This document shows, one piece after another, positions 1-9,670 of a stretch of DNA of 33,762 nt. The notes beneath the pieces are model-generated. The model made no database searches, was not told the origin of the DNA, and saw only the letters and a list, made by a program, of their open reading frames with translations. The DNA is from Alphaproteobacteria bacterium (GTDB taxonomy: Bacteria; Pseudomonadota; Alphaproteobacteria; UBA8366). The position numbers were made by a program, and so were the translations under genes. The stretch's first letter is position 1, and each line of letters starts with the position of its first letter. Location of the stretch: assembly GCA_029861675.1 (NCBI GenBank), contig JAOTYV010000012.1, positions 1 to 33,762 on the forward strand, in the 5' to 3' direction.

Positions 1-465
1 ACCCGCCCCTATTATGATCAATGGCAGCAAACCTATGCGGCGATGATGGTGAATTCCAGCGTCGCCACGGTCGAGGAAATATCGACCGGCAGGATGAACG
101 CGCCCGTCACCGGCCTGCGCCCGCCAATGGCGCCCGAGGACGTCGAAAACGCAAAAAAGGCCAATAAACGTTTCGACCGCAAAATCGACGAACCGCCGGC
201 ATTTTCGGTCGGCGATACGGTGCGCACGCAGACCCATGGCGCAACGGGACATACCCGGCTGCCCGCTTATGCGCGCGGCCGTCGGGGCACCATCGAGGCG
301 TTGCACGGCGCACACATCCTGCCGGATTCGAAGGCCCATGGCGGCGACCTCGCGGAGCCGCTCTACACGGTCGGTTTCGATGCGGCCGAACTGTGGCCGG
401 ACGCCGAAGACGCCCGCGACAGGATCAATCTGAACTTGTGGCAAAGTTACCTTGAACGCGCATAA
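1..465 (+). CDS. nthB: Nitrile hydratase subunit beta, C-terminal part (5' end outside window)
   Basis: The reading frame is open from base 1, so the gene starts upstream of the window and only about the last 154 residues are seen. The C-terminal half carries the nitrile hydratase beta-subunit barrel: SVGDTVRT, then HTRLPAYARGRRGTI, an acidic HGxxxLPD segment, and LYTVGFDAAELW. These match the family order VGDxVRV, GHTRLPxYxRGxxG, YTVxFxxxELW. Nitrile hydratase is a cytoplasmic Fe or Co enzyme that hydrates nitriles to amides; the metal is held by the alpha subunit, which is not in the window and presumably lies upstream. An ATG at 43 exists, but the upstream codons (Tyr-Tyr-Asp-Gln-Trp) continue the helical domain, so it is internal. 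The accessory gene overlaps the 3' end by 14 bases. Thiocyanate hydrolase or toyocamycin nitrile hydratase subunits share this fold and cannot be excluded. Confidence 0.88.
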   Translation, partial: TRPYYDQWQQTYAAMMVNSSVATVEEISTGRMNAPVTGLRPPMAPEDVENAKKANKRFDRKIDEPPAFSVGDTVRTQTHGATGHTRLPAYARGRRGTIEALHGAHILPDSKAHGGDLAEPLYTVGFDAAELWPDAEDARDRINLNLWQSYLERA

Positions 466-829
466 CACAACGCCGATCGCACCGCTGGCGAGCCGGGACG
501 GCGAACCGACATTCGCCGAGCCGTGGCAGGCGGAAGTTCTGGCGCTGGCATTTGGGCTTATCCAGGAAAACGTCGTCACCGCGGCGGAATGGTCGGATAT
601 GCTTGGCGCCGCGTTGCGCCAATCGGCGGAGGATGGCGACCCGGACGATCAGACCACCTACTACATGGCGATACTGACCGCGCTGGAGCGCCTTGTCGCC
701 GCGGATGGCCGCGTGACCACCGAGTGCCTGTCCGAACGTGTCGAGCAATGGCGCCGGGCCTATTTGAACACGCCGCACGGCCAGCCGGTCAACCTATCCG
801 CCGGCGCGGCGGACCACCGCGCACCCTGA
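452..829 (+). CDS. Nitrile hydratase accessory protein (activator-like)
   Basis: A 125-residue protein of the nitrile hydratase accessory family. Visible hallmarks are DGEPTFAEPWQAEVLALAF near residues 16-34, YYMAILTALERLV in the middle, and RRAYLNTPHGQPVNL near the C-terminus, which correspond to family positions xGExxFExPWEARAFALA, YYxxWLxALExLL and TPHGxPIxL. The family is related to the N-terminal part of the beta subunit and is thought to help metal loading or assembly of the alpha subunit. The only start that keeps the conserved N-terminus is TTG at 452, because a stop lies in frame at 431-433 and the next ATG is past the conserved block; the start therefore sits inside the end of the beta-subunit gene, suggesting translational coupling. 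The TTG start is inferred, not proven. Confidence 0.82.
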   Translation: MNAHNTTPIAPLASRDGEPTFAEPWQAEVLALAFGLIQENVVTAAEWSDMLGAALRQSAEDGDPDDQTTYYMAILTALERLVAADGRVTTECLSERVEQWRRAYLNTPHGQPVNLSAGAADHRAP

Positions 830-979
830 ACAACGATCTTCACGAGATCGACGGATATCTGATCGCCCTCATCGAGCGCGTCATTGTGCCAATCAGTATG
901 AATAATCGGCGCCCGTGCGCCCGCAACTCAGGCGCCAAACTTTTCTCCGGCCAACGTTGTTTCGTCGCCTCCTAACGCC

Positions 980-1008
980 TTGACCTAACCGCCAGCGAAC
1001 TCCAAACT
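980..1008 (+). promoter_or_regulatory. Candidate sigma-70-type promoter of the coxSLM operon
   Basis: TTGACC at 980-985 and CAAACT at 1003-1008 are separated by 17 bases, in the 249-base gap upstream of coxS. The -35 matches consensus at 5 of 6 positions; the -10 is weak (3 of 6). It would leave a leader of about 65 bases. This is a sequence match only. Confidence 0.3.
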
Positions 1009-1021
1009 TGGGTTAACCGTT

Positions 1022-1061
1022 GGGACGGGCCGGCAGGCCTCAGTCCCGACCTTTTCGAAGG
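1022..1061 (+). other. Two small hairpins in the coxS leader
   Basis: GGGAC (1022-1026) pairs with GTCCC (1043-1047), enclosing a nested GGCC/GGCC pair. Directly after it, CCTT-TTCG-AAGG (1050-1061) can form a short stem with a TTCG tetraloop, ending next to the presumed ribosome site (AGGGAG at 1064-1069) of coxS. They lie downstream of the candidate promoter and could influence translation. The structure is inferred from pairing only. Confidence 0.35.
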
Positions 1062-1078
1062 CCAGGGAGCTTACGCAT

Positions 1079-1552
<474 letters not shown>

Positions 1553-1581
1553 AGCCGCAGCGCCTACCGGGAGGAGCACCT

Positions 1582-3960
1582 ATGACTGCCACAGGAATCG
1601 GCGCCGCGGTAAAGCGGGTCGAAGATTTCCGCTTTCTCACGGGCCGAGGGAACTACACCGACGACATCAACCGCCCGGGCCAATCCTATGCCTGGATCCT
1701 CCGCAGCCCGCACGCCCATGCGCAGATCAAGAAACTCGACACCTCGAAAGCGGCGGCCGCGCCCGGCGTAATCGCGGTCTTCACCGGCAAGGATTTGGAA
1801 GCCGACGGCATCGGCGGCCTGCCCTGCGGCTGGCAGGTCAACAACAAGGACGAGTCACCGATGGCCGAGCCGGCGCATCCGGCGCTCGTCACCGACAAGG
1901 TTCGCCATGTCGGCGACCAGGTTGCCGTGGTGATCGCCGAGAGCAAGGACGAAGCACGGGTCGCCGCCGAACTGATCACGGTCGACTATGCGCCCCTGCC
2001 CGCCGTGCTGGACATGAACGCCGCGATCGGCGGCGGTGCGCTGGTGCATGACGACGCGCCCGACAACACCTGCTATGACTGGCATATCGGCGACGCGGCG
2101 GCGGTGGACGACGCCTTCAAGAAGGCCGCGCATGTCACGCAGATCGACATCGTCAACAACCGGCTCGTGCCCAATGCGATGGAGCCGCGCGCCGCGATCG
2201 GCGATTTCGACAGCGCCACCGGCGATTACACGCTTTTTACGACGAGCCAGAATCCGCATGTCATCCGGCTGCTGATGGGCGCCTTCGTGCTCAATATTCC
2301 CGAGCACAAGCTGCGCGTCATCGCCCCCGATGTCGGCGGCGGATTTGGATCGAAGATCTATCACTACGCCGAGGAAGCCATCGTCACCTGGGCCGCGGGC
2401 AAGCTGCGCCGGCCGGTGAAATGGACCGCGGAGCGTTCCGAATCCTTCATCACCGACTGCCACGGCCGGGACCACGCCACGAGCGCGGAGCTGGCGCTCG
2501 ACAAGGACGGTAAGTTCCTGGCGCTCCGGGTCGCGACCAAGGCGAATATGGGCGCCTATCTCTCCACCTTCGCGCCGTGTGTACCGACCTATCTCTATGC
2601 AACGTTGCTGGCGGGTGTGTACACGACACCGCAAATCTACTGCGAAGTCCGCGCCGTCTTCACCAACACCGTGCCGGTCGACGCCTATCGCGGCGCGGGC
2701 CGGCCCGAGGCGTCCTATCTGCTGGAGCGGCTGGTCGACCGGGCCGCGCGCGAGACCGGGCTGAGCCAGGTCGAAATCCGCGAGCGGAATTTCATCGCGG
2801 CCGACGCCTTTCCGTACCAGACGCCCGTTGCGCTCGCATACGACAGCGGCGACTACGGGGCGACCCTGGAGCAGGCGCTGACCGCCATCGGCCACGACAA
2901 GTTCGAGGCGCGCAAGAAGAAGTCGGCGAAGGCCGGCAAACGCCGCGGTATCGGCTTCTCCACCTATATCGAGGCGTGCGGCATCGCCCCATCGGCGGTC
3001 GTCGGATCGCTCGGCGCCCGGGCCGGCCTGTTCGAGTCCGCGGAAGTGCGGGTTCATCCCACCGGCAGCGTCACCGTATTCACCGGCTCGCACAGCCACG
3101 GCCAAGGCCACGAGACGACGTTTGCACAGCTCATTTCCGACACGCTCGGCGTGGAGTTCGAGAACATCGATATCGTCCATGGCGATACGGGCCGGATTGC
3201 CTATGGCATGGGTACCTACGGTTCGCGCTCGCTCGCCGTCGGCGGTGAGGCGATTATGCGCGCCACCAACCGCATCGTCGACAAGGCCCGCAAGATCGCC
3301 GCTCATATGCTGGAGGCGTCCGAGGAAGATATCGAGTTCAAGGACGGTACCTTCACCGTTTCCGGCACCGACAAGGCGCTGAGCTTCGGTGAGGTCGCGC
3401 TGTCCGCTTATGTGCCGCATAATTTCCCGCACGAGACGCTGGAGCCCGGGCTGGACGAGACGGCATTCTACGATCCGGCCAACTTCACCTTCCCCGGCGG
3501 CTGCCACATATGCGAAGTGGAAATCGATCCGGACACCGGCGAAATCAAGATCGCGGATTTCGTCGCCGTCGACGATGTCGGCCGGGTCGTCAATCCGATG
3601 ATCGTCGAAGGACAGGTACATGGCGGCGTCGCCCAGGGTATCGGCCAGGCCTTGCTCGAAGGCTGCGTCTATGACGACAGCGGCCAATTGGTGACCGGCT
3701 CCTACATGGACTACACCATGCCGCGCGCCGACAACCTGCCCTCCTTCAAGGTCGGCAACCATGCCACGCTGTGCGCGCACAACTCGCTCGGCGTCAAGGG
3801 GTGCGGCGAGGTCGGCGCCATCGGATCGCCGCCCGCCGTGATCAACGCCATCGTCGATGCCCTTTGGGACGACGGTGTCCACGATATTTCAATGCCGGCC
3901 ACGCCGGAAAAGATCTGGCAAGCAATCCAGGCCGGCCAACGGGCCGCCGCCGCGGAATAA
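1582..3960 (+). CDS. coxL: CO dehydrogenase-type molybdenum hydroxylase, large subunit, form II
   Basis: A 792-residue molybdopterin subunit. The ATG at 1582 is preceded by GGGAGGAG at a good distance and gives the usual N-terminus ([18 protein letters not shown]); the same frame is open further upstream but that part overlaps coxS. Visible motifs are GGGFGSK (252-258) and AYRGAGR (368-374) at the active-site loop, and [14 protein letters not shown] with the presumed catalytic base E743. Bona fide form I CO dehydrogenases have AYxCSFR, with a cysteine bridging Cu and Mo; here that cysteine is absent, so this is form II. Family knowledge says form II enzymes often oxidise other substrates (aldehydes, purines, aromatic N-heterocycles), and CO oxidation is doubtful. 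Acts in the cytoplasm as an (LMS)2 complex. The substrate remains unknown. Confidence 0.93.
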   Translation: MTATGIGAAVKRVEDFRFLTGRGNYTDDINRPGQSYAWILRSPHAHAQIKKLDTSKAAAAPGVIAVFTGKDLEADGIGGLPCGWQVNNKDESPMAEPAHPALVTDKVRHVGDQVAVVIAESKDEARVAAELITVDYAPLPAVLDMNAAIGGGALVHDDAPDNTCYDWHIGDAAAVDDAFKKAAHVTQIDIVNNRLVPNAMEPRAAIGDFDSATGDYTLFTTSQNPHVIRLLMGAFVLNIPEHKLRVIAPDVGGGFGSKIYHYAEEAIVTWAAGKLRRPVKWTAERSESFITDCHGRDHATSAELALDKDGKFLALRVATKANMGAYLSTFAPCVPTYLYATLLAGVYTTPQIYCEVRAVFTNTVPVDAYRGAGRPEASYLLERLVDRAARETGLSQVEIRERNFIAADAFPYQTPVALAYDSGDYGATLEQALTAIGHDKFEARKKKSAKAGKRRGIGFSTYIEACGIAPSAVVGSLGARAGLFESAEVRVHPTGSVTVFTGSHSHGQGHETTFAQLISDTLGVEFENIDIVHGDTGRIAYGMGTYGSRSLAVGGEAIMRATNRIVDKARKIAAHMLEASEEDIEFKDGTFTVSGTDKALSFGEVALSAYVPHNFPHETLEPGLDETAFYDPANFTFPGGCHICEVEIDPDTGEIKIADFVAVDDVGRVVNPMIVEGQVHGGVAQGIGQALLEGCVYDDSGQLVTGSYMDYTMPRADNLPSFKVGNHATLCAHNSLGVKGCGEVGAIGSPPAVINAIVDALWDDGVHDISMPATPEKIWQAIQAGQRAAAAE

Positions 3961-3972
3961 GGAGACAACGAA

Positions 3973-4770
3973 ATGTACGATTTCAACTATCACCGGGTCG
4001 GCTCAACCGACGAAGCCGCGGAAAAACTGAAGGCCGCGGAGGACGGGACGCTGGTCGCCGGCGGTATGACCCTGATCCCGACGCTCAAACAGCGCCTCGC
4101 CAGCCCGACGGACATGGTCGATCTCGGCGGTGTGTCGGATCTGGTCGGCATCTCGGTCGATGGCGACACGGTGACCATCGGCGCGATGACCACCCATGGC
4201 GCGGTCGCGGGATCGAGCGACGTCCGCGGCGCCATCCCTGCCCTGGCGGACCTTGCCGGCGAAATCGGCGACGCCCAGGTGCGCCACCGGGGCACCATCG
4301 GCGGATCGGTCGCCAACAACGACCCGGCGGCGGACTATCCCGCCGCCTGTATCGGCTTGGGCGCCACAATCGTAACCACCGCCCGTGAAATCGCGGCGGA
4401 CGACTTTTTCACCGGGCTATTCGACACCGCGCTAGACGAGGGTGAAATCATCACCGCGGTCCGGTTCCCAAAACCCAAGCGCGCCGCCTACATGAAGTTT
4501 CCAAATCCGGCCTCCCGCTATGCCCTGGTCGGCGTTTTCGTCGCGGAAGCAAACGACGGCATGCGCGTCGCGGTCACCGGCGCCGGCGAAGACGGCGTTT
4601 TCTGCGTCGCGGAAATGGAAAGCGCGCTTTCCAAGAACTTCACCCCGGACGCGATTGCGGATATCGCCGTTCCGGACGGCGGCTTGAATTCCGACATTCA
4701 CGCAAGCGCCGAATACCGCGCGCACCTCATCACCGTGATGGCAAAACGCGCGGTCGCCGCCGCCGGATGA
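3973..4770 (+). CDS. coxM: CO dehydrogenase-type molybdenum hydroxylase, medium FAD subunit
   Basis: A 265-residue FAD-binding subunit that takes electrons from CoxS and hands them to an acceptor such as quinone. It carries both flavin motifs: [13 protein letters not shown] (29-41; family AGGxSLLP) and [18 protein letters not shown] (108-125; family TIGGxxxxxDPAxD). The C-terminal domain has the CO dehydrogenase flavoprotein fold, including the ITAVRFP strand. Length is slightly below the usual 280-290. The start at 3973 is preceded by AAGGAGA, 12 bases after the coxL stop, so it is clearly in the same transcript. It is the last gene before a strong hairpin. Confidence 0.94.
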   Translation: MYDFNYHRVGSTDEAAEKLKAAEDGTLVAGGMTLIPTLKQRLASPTDMVDLGGVSDLVGISVDGDTVTIGAMTTHGAVAGSSDVRGAIPALADLAGEIGDAQVRHRGTIGGSVANNDPAADYPAACIGLGATIVTTAREIAADDFFTGLFDTALDEGEIITAVRFPKPKRAAYMKFPNPASRYALVGVFVAEANDGMRVAVTGAGEDGVFCVAEMESALSKNFTPDAIADIAVPDGGLNSDIHASAEYRAHLITVMAKRAVAAAG

Positions 4771-4797
4771 CCGGCCGGGCAATCGCTCCTGATTGCA

Positions 4798-4827
4798 GGG
4801 GCCGGGGTCCTAACGGGCCCCGGCCCC
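4798..4827 (+). terminator. GC-rich hairpin after coxM
   Basis: GGGGCCGGGGTCC and GGGCCCCGGCCCC form a 13-bp stem with a single mismatch around a TAAC loop, 27 bases after the coxM stop. There is no T-tract, so classical intrinsic termination is uncertain; it may instead protect the 3' end of the coxSLM mRNA. It marks a natural operon boundary before ydbH. Confidence 0.6.
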
Positions 4828-4840
4828 ATGCGTTACCCGC

Positions 4841-7800
4841 ATGAGCACCGATAGCGAACAACCGGCGGCCGCCGGCCCGGATATGAGAGGCGGCGGCCCG
4901 CGCTGGCTCAAGCGTCTGTTGATCGGTTCCGGCTTATTGGTGCTGCTATTGGTCGTCGGCGCTGTCCTGGCGGTGGTCAACCGGACGAGCCTGTTGGCGT
5001 GGGCGGTCGAAACCTATCTTGAGGACGACACCTTCAAATCCGTATCGCTCTCCGCCGAAAGTTTCGATACCGAACAATTGCACATTCGAAACCTGCGCCT
5101 TGCCGGGGACAACACGATCACCGTCAAGAACATCCGGCTCGATTACGATCTTGAGTCGGTATTCGGCGGCACGATCAACAAGATCCAGGCAACCGGGATC
5201 CGCAGCGAGCGGACCGGGTCCGTCATCACCGTAAAGGAGATCGTCGGTGCGGGGCGGTTCGACTCCGGGCCCGGCGGACCGCCGCGGCTCCAAGCAGGCT
5301 TGGACATCCTGCATCTGCAGATCAACGAACATCCGTTCGAGCCGGGCAGGATCGAATTCGACTTCGAGAATGATCGCCTTGCGGTCGAGGCGGCGATCGG
5401 CGCGGCGGACGGCTTCCTGACCTTTATCGGCAACGGACCGTTGGGCGAGGCGCCGGACGGCTTCAAGATGCACCTGTCGGGCCGGATCAACGCGGCGCCC
5501 CTTGCAGCCCTGGTCGGCGGGTCCACGGCCGCCAGCGGTCCGATCAGCGTGGTGATCGCCGGCACGACGGCGGATCCGTTCTCGTTGCTGCAGGAAGAGG
5601 ATCCCAAGAACAAACAGCCACCCAATCCGCTTTCACTCACCGGCCACCTCGAACTGGCTCTGAAGACCTTGCGTATCGGCGATACTGAATTGCCCACGGG
5701 CGGCACCGATCGCATCGACTTCGCCCTGACCGACTTCAAGGCCACGGACAAGCAGACAACGACGAAGTTTGCCATCGGCGTCGCCATCGCCAAACGGGAT
5801 GCCCCCACATTCGGATTCGATCGGGCGACGCTGAAATTTGCTGGAAAAGTTACGCACACCCCAAAAGCGACGGTCGTTTCGATCGGCGGTGGCGATCTCG
5901 TGACGCTCCGCAACCTGCGTGTGGCGGATGGCGGCCCGGTGAACGGTGACATGTCCTTGGCGCTGACCGGCCATCGGAACACCCTGACGGCCCGACACGA
6001 CAAGGAAACCCTCCGCCACCAGTTGCAGGGGAAACTGACGTGGAACGCCGGTACGGTAACCCTGCAGTCCGAGGGAGACTTGAATGCGGAAGCGGACCCG
6101 TTGGTGCTCACCCTCCGAGGTGAATTCGACGCCACGCCTTTCCTGGCGTTGCAGCCGGCGCTGAAAGACGCCACCGGCAAGGCCAACCTTTTTCTCGCCG
6201 GCCGTATTAGCCAGGTTCTCGACCTCTTGGCCGACCGGAAACCCGATCGCGATTGGGCCGGTTCGGTGCGGCTGGACGGCGCCTTTAAACTGGACCTGTC
6301 CGGGTTTCAAATTCCGGATATGCCGGCCTCCGGCACCCCCAAGGACAGTCTCGAAATAACGCTAAAGGGCTTCAACGGCAGCGGCGGTCATCAACGCGGC
6401 AAGCTCGCCCTCACCGCGATGCTGGATGGCCGGCGCAGCAGCGGGATTCGGTTCGCGGGCGCGCGCCTCGCATTGGATGGACGGCTCGACATCGGTAGCA
6501 AGGGAATCACTTACGTCCCGGCGTCTGACAGCGCGCTCGCCATCTCCAAGGTCAGCTTCGATAACGGGTTTGCCGTGCCGGATGGCGTCACCTTTCAACT
6601 GACGGGAATTGACAATCACCTGACCATCGCGCCGACCCTCGACGGCGCCGAGCACAAGCTGACTTTCGCTCATTTGGAAATCGACGGGCTGTTCGACGCG
6701 GGGCATCGGAAGCAACAACCGATTCGCATCACCATACCCCGGTTCGGAAGCGAAAAGACCGGCAGCCAGCCCTATCACTTCTACGCCACCGGCGGCGCGT
6801 TGGAGCTGCCCACGCTGCAGATAAACGCAAACGGGATCAATCTGTCGATCGAGCAGCGTCCCGACGAAATCCAATACGGGCTCGAAGCCGCCGACGTGCG
6901 TCATACGGGCCGGCCGCCGCAGACGAAGCCCCTGGCGATTTCCGCCAAGGGCAAGATGAGGAAAGGCATTGCACGCGCAACTCTTTTGGCGAAACAGCGC
7001 CACGGCCCGGTATCGGTGCGAGGCCGTCTGAAACACAAGCTGAGCAGTGGGGCGGGCCGGCTCGATTTCGAAATGCCGACGGTAACCCTGACGCCCGATA
7101 CGTTCACACTGGCCGACCTGTATCCGCCCGCCGAGAAGTGGTTCGACACAGCCCTGGGCAAGGCGTCCGCCAAGGGACATCTACTCTGGGACAAGGACGT
7201 ACTGTCCGGGCAAATGTCGGTGAAGCTCAATGACGTGCAATTGGTGTCGGATGAATTCGGCCTCAAGGACGTCAATGGCAGTATCACCTTTATCGAGCTG
7301 ATCCCCCTGGTCATGCCGCCGCGCCAGCGCCTGAAAGGGCTCGTTTCCTATGGTGAGCTTGGCCCGATGCCGGCGCAGCTCGAATTTCAACTACAGGATG
7401 ACGGCAAGATCGCGATCCAGGACCTCGACCTGACGCTCGCGGGCGGTCACCTCAACACCCGCGGCCTGCTGCAGACCGACAAAGAATTGAGTGCAAAGGC
7501 CGCGATCGGCGTGCGGGCCGTCGACCTCAAGGAGCTGCTTCAACTCATCGGCGTCGAAGGCTTGAAAGGGACGGGAAAGCTCAGCGGCAGCATTCCCATT
7601 CGCATTACGGGCGGCAACCTGGTCATCCGCGATGGCAAATTGCGGGCGCTCGGCCCCGGCAGGCTGCGGTATGGCGGCTCGGCGCTCGAGAAGCAGCTTT
7701 CCGCCCGAAAAGATACGGCGGGCACCGTATCGAAAGTTCTCTCCGATTTTCACTATCAGAAATTGACCATGCGGCTCGACAAGCAAGCGAAGGGGCTGGG

Positions 7801-7975
7801 CACGATCATGCTTCAAATGGAGGGATCGAATCCGGCGGTCTACAAGGGACATCCCTTCGCCTTCAACATCCGCATAGAGAGCGATTTCGACAAGCTGGGA
7901 CGGATCGCCTTCGGCGGCGCCCAGACCTTTTCCGAGGCGCTGAAGAAGGCGCAGAAATCGACCGAAGCGGAATGA
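4841..7975 (+). CDS. ydbH: YdbH family AsmA-like inter-membrane bridge protein
   Basis: A 1044-residue protein with a short cytoplasmic N-terminus, one membrane anchor (about residues 26-46) and a very long periplasmic region made of repeated beta strands, as in the AsmA-like group (TamB, YhdP, YdbH). The C-terminal 150 residues match the YdbH/dicarboxylate transport domain: GTGKLSGSIPIRI, IRDGKLRALGPGRLRY, and LTMRLDKQAKGLG. In E. coli YdbH works redundantly with TamB and YhdP in moving phospholipids to the outer membrane, and with lipoprotein YnbE forms a bridge. The next two genes are exactly ynbE and ydbL, which makes the assignment strong. The ATG at 4841 lacks a clear ribosome site; ATG at 4883 is an alternative that keeps the anchor. 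Confidence 0.88.
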   Translation: MSTDSEQPAAAGPDMRGGGPRWLKRLLIGSGLLVLLLVVGAVLAVVNRTSLLAWAVETYLEDDTFKSVSLSAESFDTEQLHIRNLRLAGDNTITVKNIRLDYDLESVFGGTINKIQATGIRSERTGSVITVKEIVGAGRFDSGPGGPPRLQAGLDILHLQINEHPFEPGRIEFDFENDRLAVEAAIGAADGFLTFIGNGPLGEAPDGFKMHLSGRINAAPLAALVGGSTAASGPISVVIAGTTADPFSLLQEEDPKNKQPPNPLSLTGHLELALKTLRIGDTELPTGGTDRIDFALTDFKATDKQTTTKFAIGVAIAKRDAPTFGFDRATLKFAGKVTHTPKATVVSIGGGDLVTLRNLRVADGGPVNGDMSLALTGHRNTLTARHDKETLRHQLQGKLTWNAGTVTLQSEGDLNAEADPLVLTLRGEFDATPFLALQPALKDATGKANLFLAGRISQVLDLLADRKPDRDWAGSVRLDGAFKLDLSGFQIPDMPASGTPKDSLEITLKGFNGSGGHQRGKLALTAMLDGRRSSGIRFAGARLALDGRLDIGSKGITYVPASDSALAISKVSFDNGFAVPDGVTFQLTGIDNHLTIAPTLDGAEHKLTFAHLEIDGLFDAGHRKQQPIRITIPRFGSEKTGSQPYHFYATGGALELPTLQINANGINLSIEQRPDEIQYGLEAADVRHTGRPPQTKPLAISAKGKMRKGIARATLLAKQRHGPVSVRGRLKHKLSSGAGRLDFEMPTVTLTPDTFTLADLYPPAEKWFDTALGKASAKGHLLWDKDVLSGQMSVKLNDVQLVSDEFGLKDVNGSITFIELIPLVMPPRQRLKGLVSYGELGPMPAQLEFQLQDDGKIAIQDLDLTLAGGHLNTRGLLQTDKELSAKAAIGVRAVDLKELLQLIGVEGLKGTGKLSGSIPIRITGGNLVIRDGKLRALGPGRLRYGGSALEKQLSARKDTAGTVSKVLSDFHYQKLTMRLDKQAKGLGTIMLQMEGSNPAVYKGHPFAFNIRIESDFDKLGRIAFGGAQTFSEALKKAQKSTEAE

Positions 7976-8072
7976 GCAGTGCGCGGTGGCGAAATATCGG
8001 TCGGCGCGCTATTCTAGGCTCCGCAATGATTGCCGATACCGCGTTTTAGCCGCGGTCGCGCAGGGAGACGCT

Positions 8073-8255
8073 ATGAAACGCGCCTGTATAATCCTAGGAC
8101 TATCGCTGGCCGCCGTTGGTTGTACGCCAACCGTCGCGGTTGAAGCGCCCAAGGAACCGATCACCATCAACCTCAATATCAAGTTGGACGCGGAAGTTCG
8201 CCTCCGCATCGAGGAAAAAGCGAAAGAAGATGTCAAAAATAATCCGATCTTTTGA
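8073..8255 (+). CDS. ynbE: YnbE family outer-membrane lipoprotein
   Basis: A 60-residue lipoprotein. The N-terminus is a short signal peptide ending in the lipobox AVGC, then a mature part containing APKEPITINLNIKLDAEV, nearly identical to the conserved core of E. coli YnbE (APKEPITINMNVKI). YnbE is the outer-membrane partner that extends the C-terminal beta strands of YdbH. The ATG at 8073 is chosen because GGGAGACG lies just upstream and because it gives a proper lipoprotein signal; the same frame is open from 7986, but that start would hide the signal peptide. It follows ydbH by 97 bases and overlaps ydbL by 26 bases. Confidence 0.88.
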   Translation: MKRACIILGLSLAAVGCTPTVAVEAPKEPITINLNIKLDAEVRLRIEEKAKEDVKNNPIF

Positions 8256-8598
8256 CCGCCGAGCCTGCCTGACCGCAATCGCCCTGCTGCTATTCGTAGC
8301 GGCGGGATTTGCACCGGCGGAAGCGGCCAAACGCCCGCTCGACCCGCCGCGCGCCCAGGGCATTGTCGGCGAACGCTATGACGGTTTTGCCGTGCTGCGC
8401 AAGAAAGCCTCCAGCGCCATCAAAAAACTGGTCAAGCGGACCAACGACAAACGGCGCGCCGTCTACCGGAAACGGGCAAAGGCGACGAAAACCTCCGTCA
8501 AGGCAGTCGGCCAGATTTACGCCAAGGAAATCATGAAGAGCGCACCCCGGGGAACCTGGTACCTGAGCCAATCGGGCAAATGGTCTAGGAAAAAATAA
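8230..8598 (+). CDS. ydbL: YdbL family (DUF1318) periplasmic protein
   Basis: A 122-residue exported protein. The start at 8230 lies inside ynbE, after a purine-rich GAGGAAAAAGCGAAAGA stretch, and gives a signal peptide with a hydrophobic core LTAIALLLFVAAGF and cleavage near AEA-AK. The mature part follows the YdbL pattern: AQGIVGERYDGFAV, a central helical region with NDKRRAVYRKRAK, and the C-terminal GTWYLSQSGKWSRKK (E. coli: GEYVQGINGKWVRKF). In E. coli YdbL is thought to control YdbH-YnbE assembly. This copy is unusually basic (many Lys/Arg). The frame is open further upstream, but no better start exists. Confidence 0.85.
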   Translation: MSKIIRSFDRRACLTAIALLLFVAAGFAPAEAAKRPLDPPRAQGIVGERYDGFAVLRKKASSAIKKLVKRTNDKRRAVYRKRAKATKTSVKAVGQIYAKEIMKSAPRGTWYLSQSGKWSRKK

Positions 8599-8746
8599 CT
8601 ATTTGAAAATAATAATCTATTTATCGTTCCTCAGCCTTCATCGCCCGGACGCAACCACAAGTCGTATGGTACTATGATGGCGCTGTGCCCGTTGTGGCGC
8701 GGCGCATTTCATCCGATACCCGACCTTAGATATTCGGACTGAACCC

Positions 8747-9670
8747 ATGACAAAGCCGCTTCCAGATTCCGTCGATGCCGCCCTCGCATTGCTGTCGAAG
8801 GGAGAGTATGTGGCCGACCGGAGCCTGGCGACGGCCCTGTTTCTCGCGCTAAAGCTGGGCCGTCCGCTGTTCCTCGAAGGCGAGGCCGGGGTCGGCAAGA
8901 CGGAAATTGCCCGTGTGCTGTCGCAGACCCTGGATCGGCCGTTGATCCGCCTGCAATGCTATGAAGGCCTCGATGTCTCGTCCGCGGTCTATGAGTGGAA
9001 CTACGCCCAGCAAATGGTGGAAATCCGCATGTCCGAAGCGCTCGGCGACCAGGACCGCGACACGCTGGAAAGCGGCATTTTCAGCGACCGTTTCCTGATC
9101 CGCCGGCCCTTATTGCAAGCACTGGAACCCAGCGCCGACGGACCGCCGGTATTGTTGATCGACGAACTCGACCGGACGGACGAGCCGTTCGAAGCCTTCC
9201 TGCTCGAAGTCCTGGCGGATTTTCAAATCACCATCCCCGAAATCGGCACGATCAAGGCCGCAGAGCCGCCGCTCGTCGTCATCACCTCGAACCGGACGCG
9301 CGAAATCCACGATGCCATCAAGCGCCGGTGTTTCTATTACTGGGTGGATTATCCCGACGCCGCACGGGAATTGGAAATCCTCACCGTGAAGGCGCCGGAA
9401 GTGCCCGCCGCCCTCTCCGCGCAAATCGTCGCCTTCATACAAAAGCTCCGCCAGGAAGATCTCTTCAAGCTTCCCGGCGTCGCCGAGACGATCGATTGGG
9501 CCCATGCGCTGACGCAGCTCGATTGCATGGCGCTCGACCCGGATACGATCAACAACACGCTTGGCACTTTGTTGAAGTACCAGGACGACATCGCCAAGAT
9601 CCGCGGCAGCGAAGCCAGCCGGCTGCTGAGCGAGGTCCAGACGGAACTGGCCATCGCCGGAGCGGCCTGA
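8747..9670 (+). CDS. coxD: CoxD-type AAA+ ATPase (MoxR family)
   Basis: A 307-residue MoxR-class AAA+ ATPase. Walker A is GEAGVGKT (45-52) and Walker B VLLIDELD (135-142); VITSNRTREIHDAIKRR contains the sensor-1 Asn and arginine-finger region. In Oligotropha, CoxD is an ATP-dependent chaperone-like protein needed to mature the active site of CO dehydrogenase, acting with the VWA protein CoxE. The context is the same here: the coxE stop-start overlap is TGATG (1 base). The promoter presumably lies in the 148-base AT-rich gap after ydbL. Related MoxR ATPases serve other VWA partners, but the neighbouring XdhC and MocA genes support a molybdenum hydroxylase role. Confidence 0.9.
   Translation: MTKPLPDSVDAALALLSKGEYVADRSLATALFLALKLGRPLFLEGEAGVGKTEIARVLSQTLDRPLIRLQCYEGLDVSSAVYEWNYAQQMVEIRMSEALGDQDRDTLESGIFSDRFLIRRPLLQALEPSADGPPVLLIDELDRTDEPFEAFLLEVLADFQITIPEIGTIKAAEPPLVVITSNRTREIHDAIKRRCFYYWVDYPDAARELEILTVKAPEVPAALSAQIVAFIQKLRQEDLFKLPGVAETIDWAHALTQLDCMALDPDTINNTLGTLLKYQDDIAKIRGSEASRLLSEVQTELAIAGAA

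Noticed and set aside
835..900. Fragment resembling a chorismate-mutase-like helix (LHEIDGYLIALIERV) downstream of the nitrile hydratase accessory gene
   Set aside because: It is only about 15 residues, has no start of its own, and continues an overlapping frame of the accessory gene; chance is the simpler explanation.
1855..3882. 675-codon open frame on the minus strand inside coxL
   Set aside because: It is antisense to a well-conserved gene, has no family motif, and is an effect of high GC in the third codon position.
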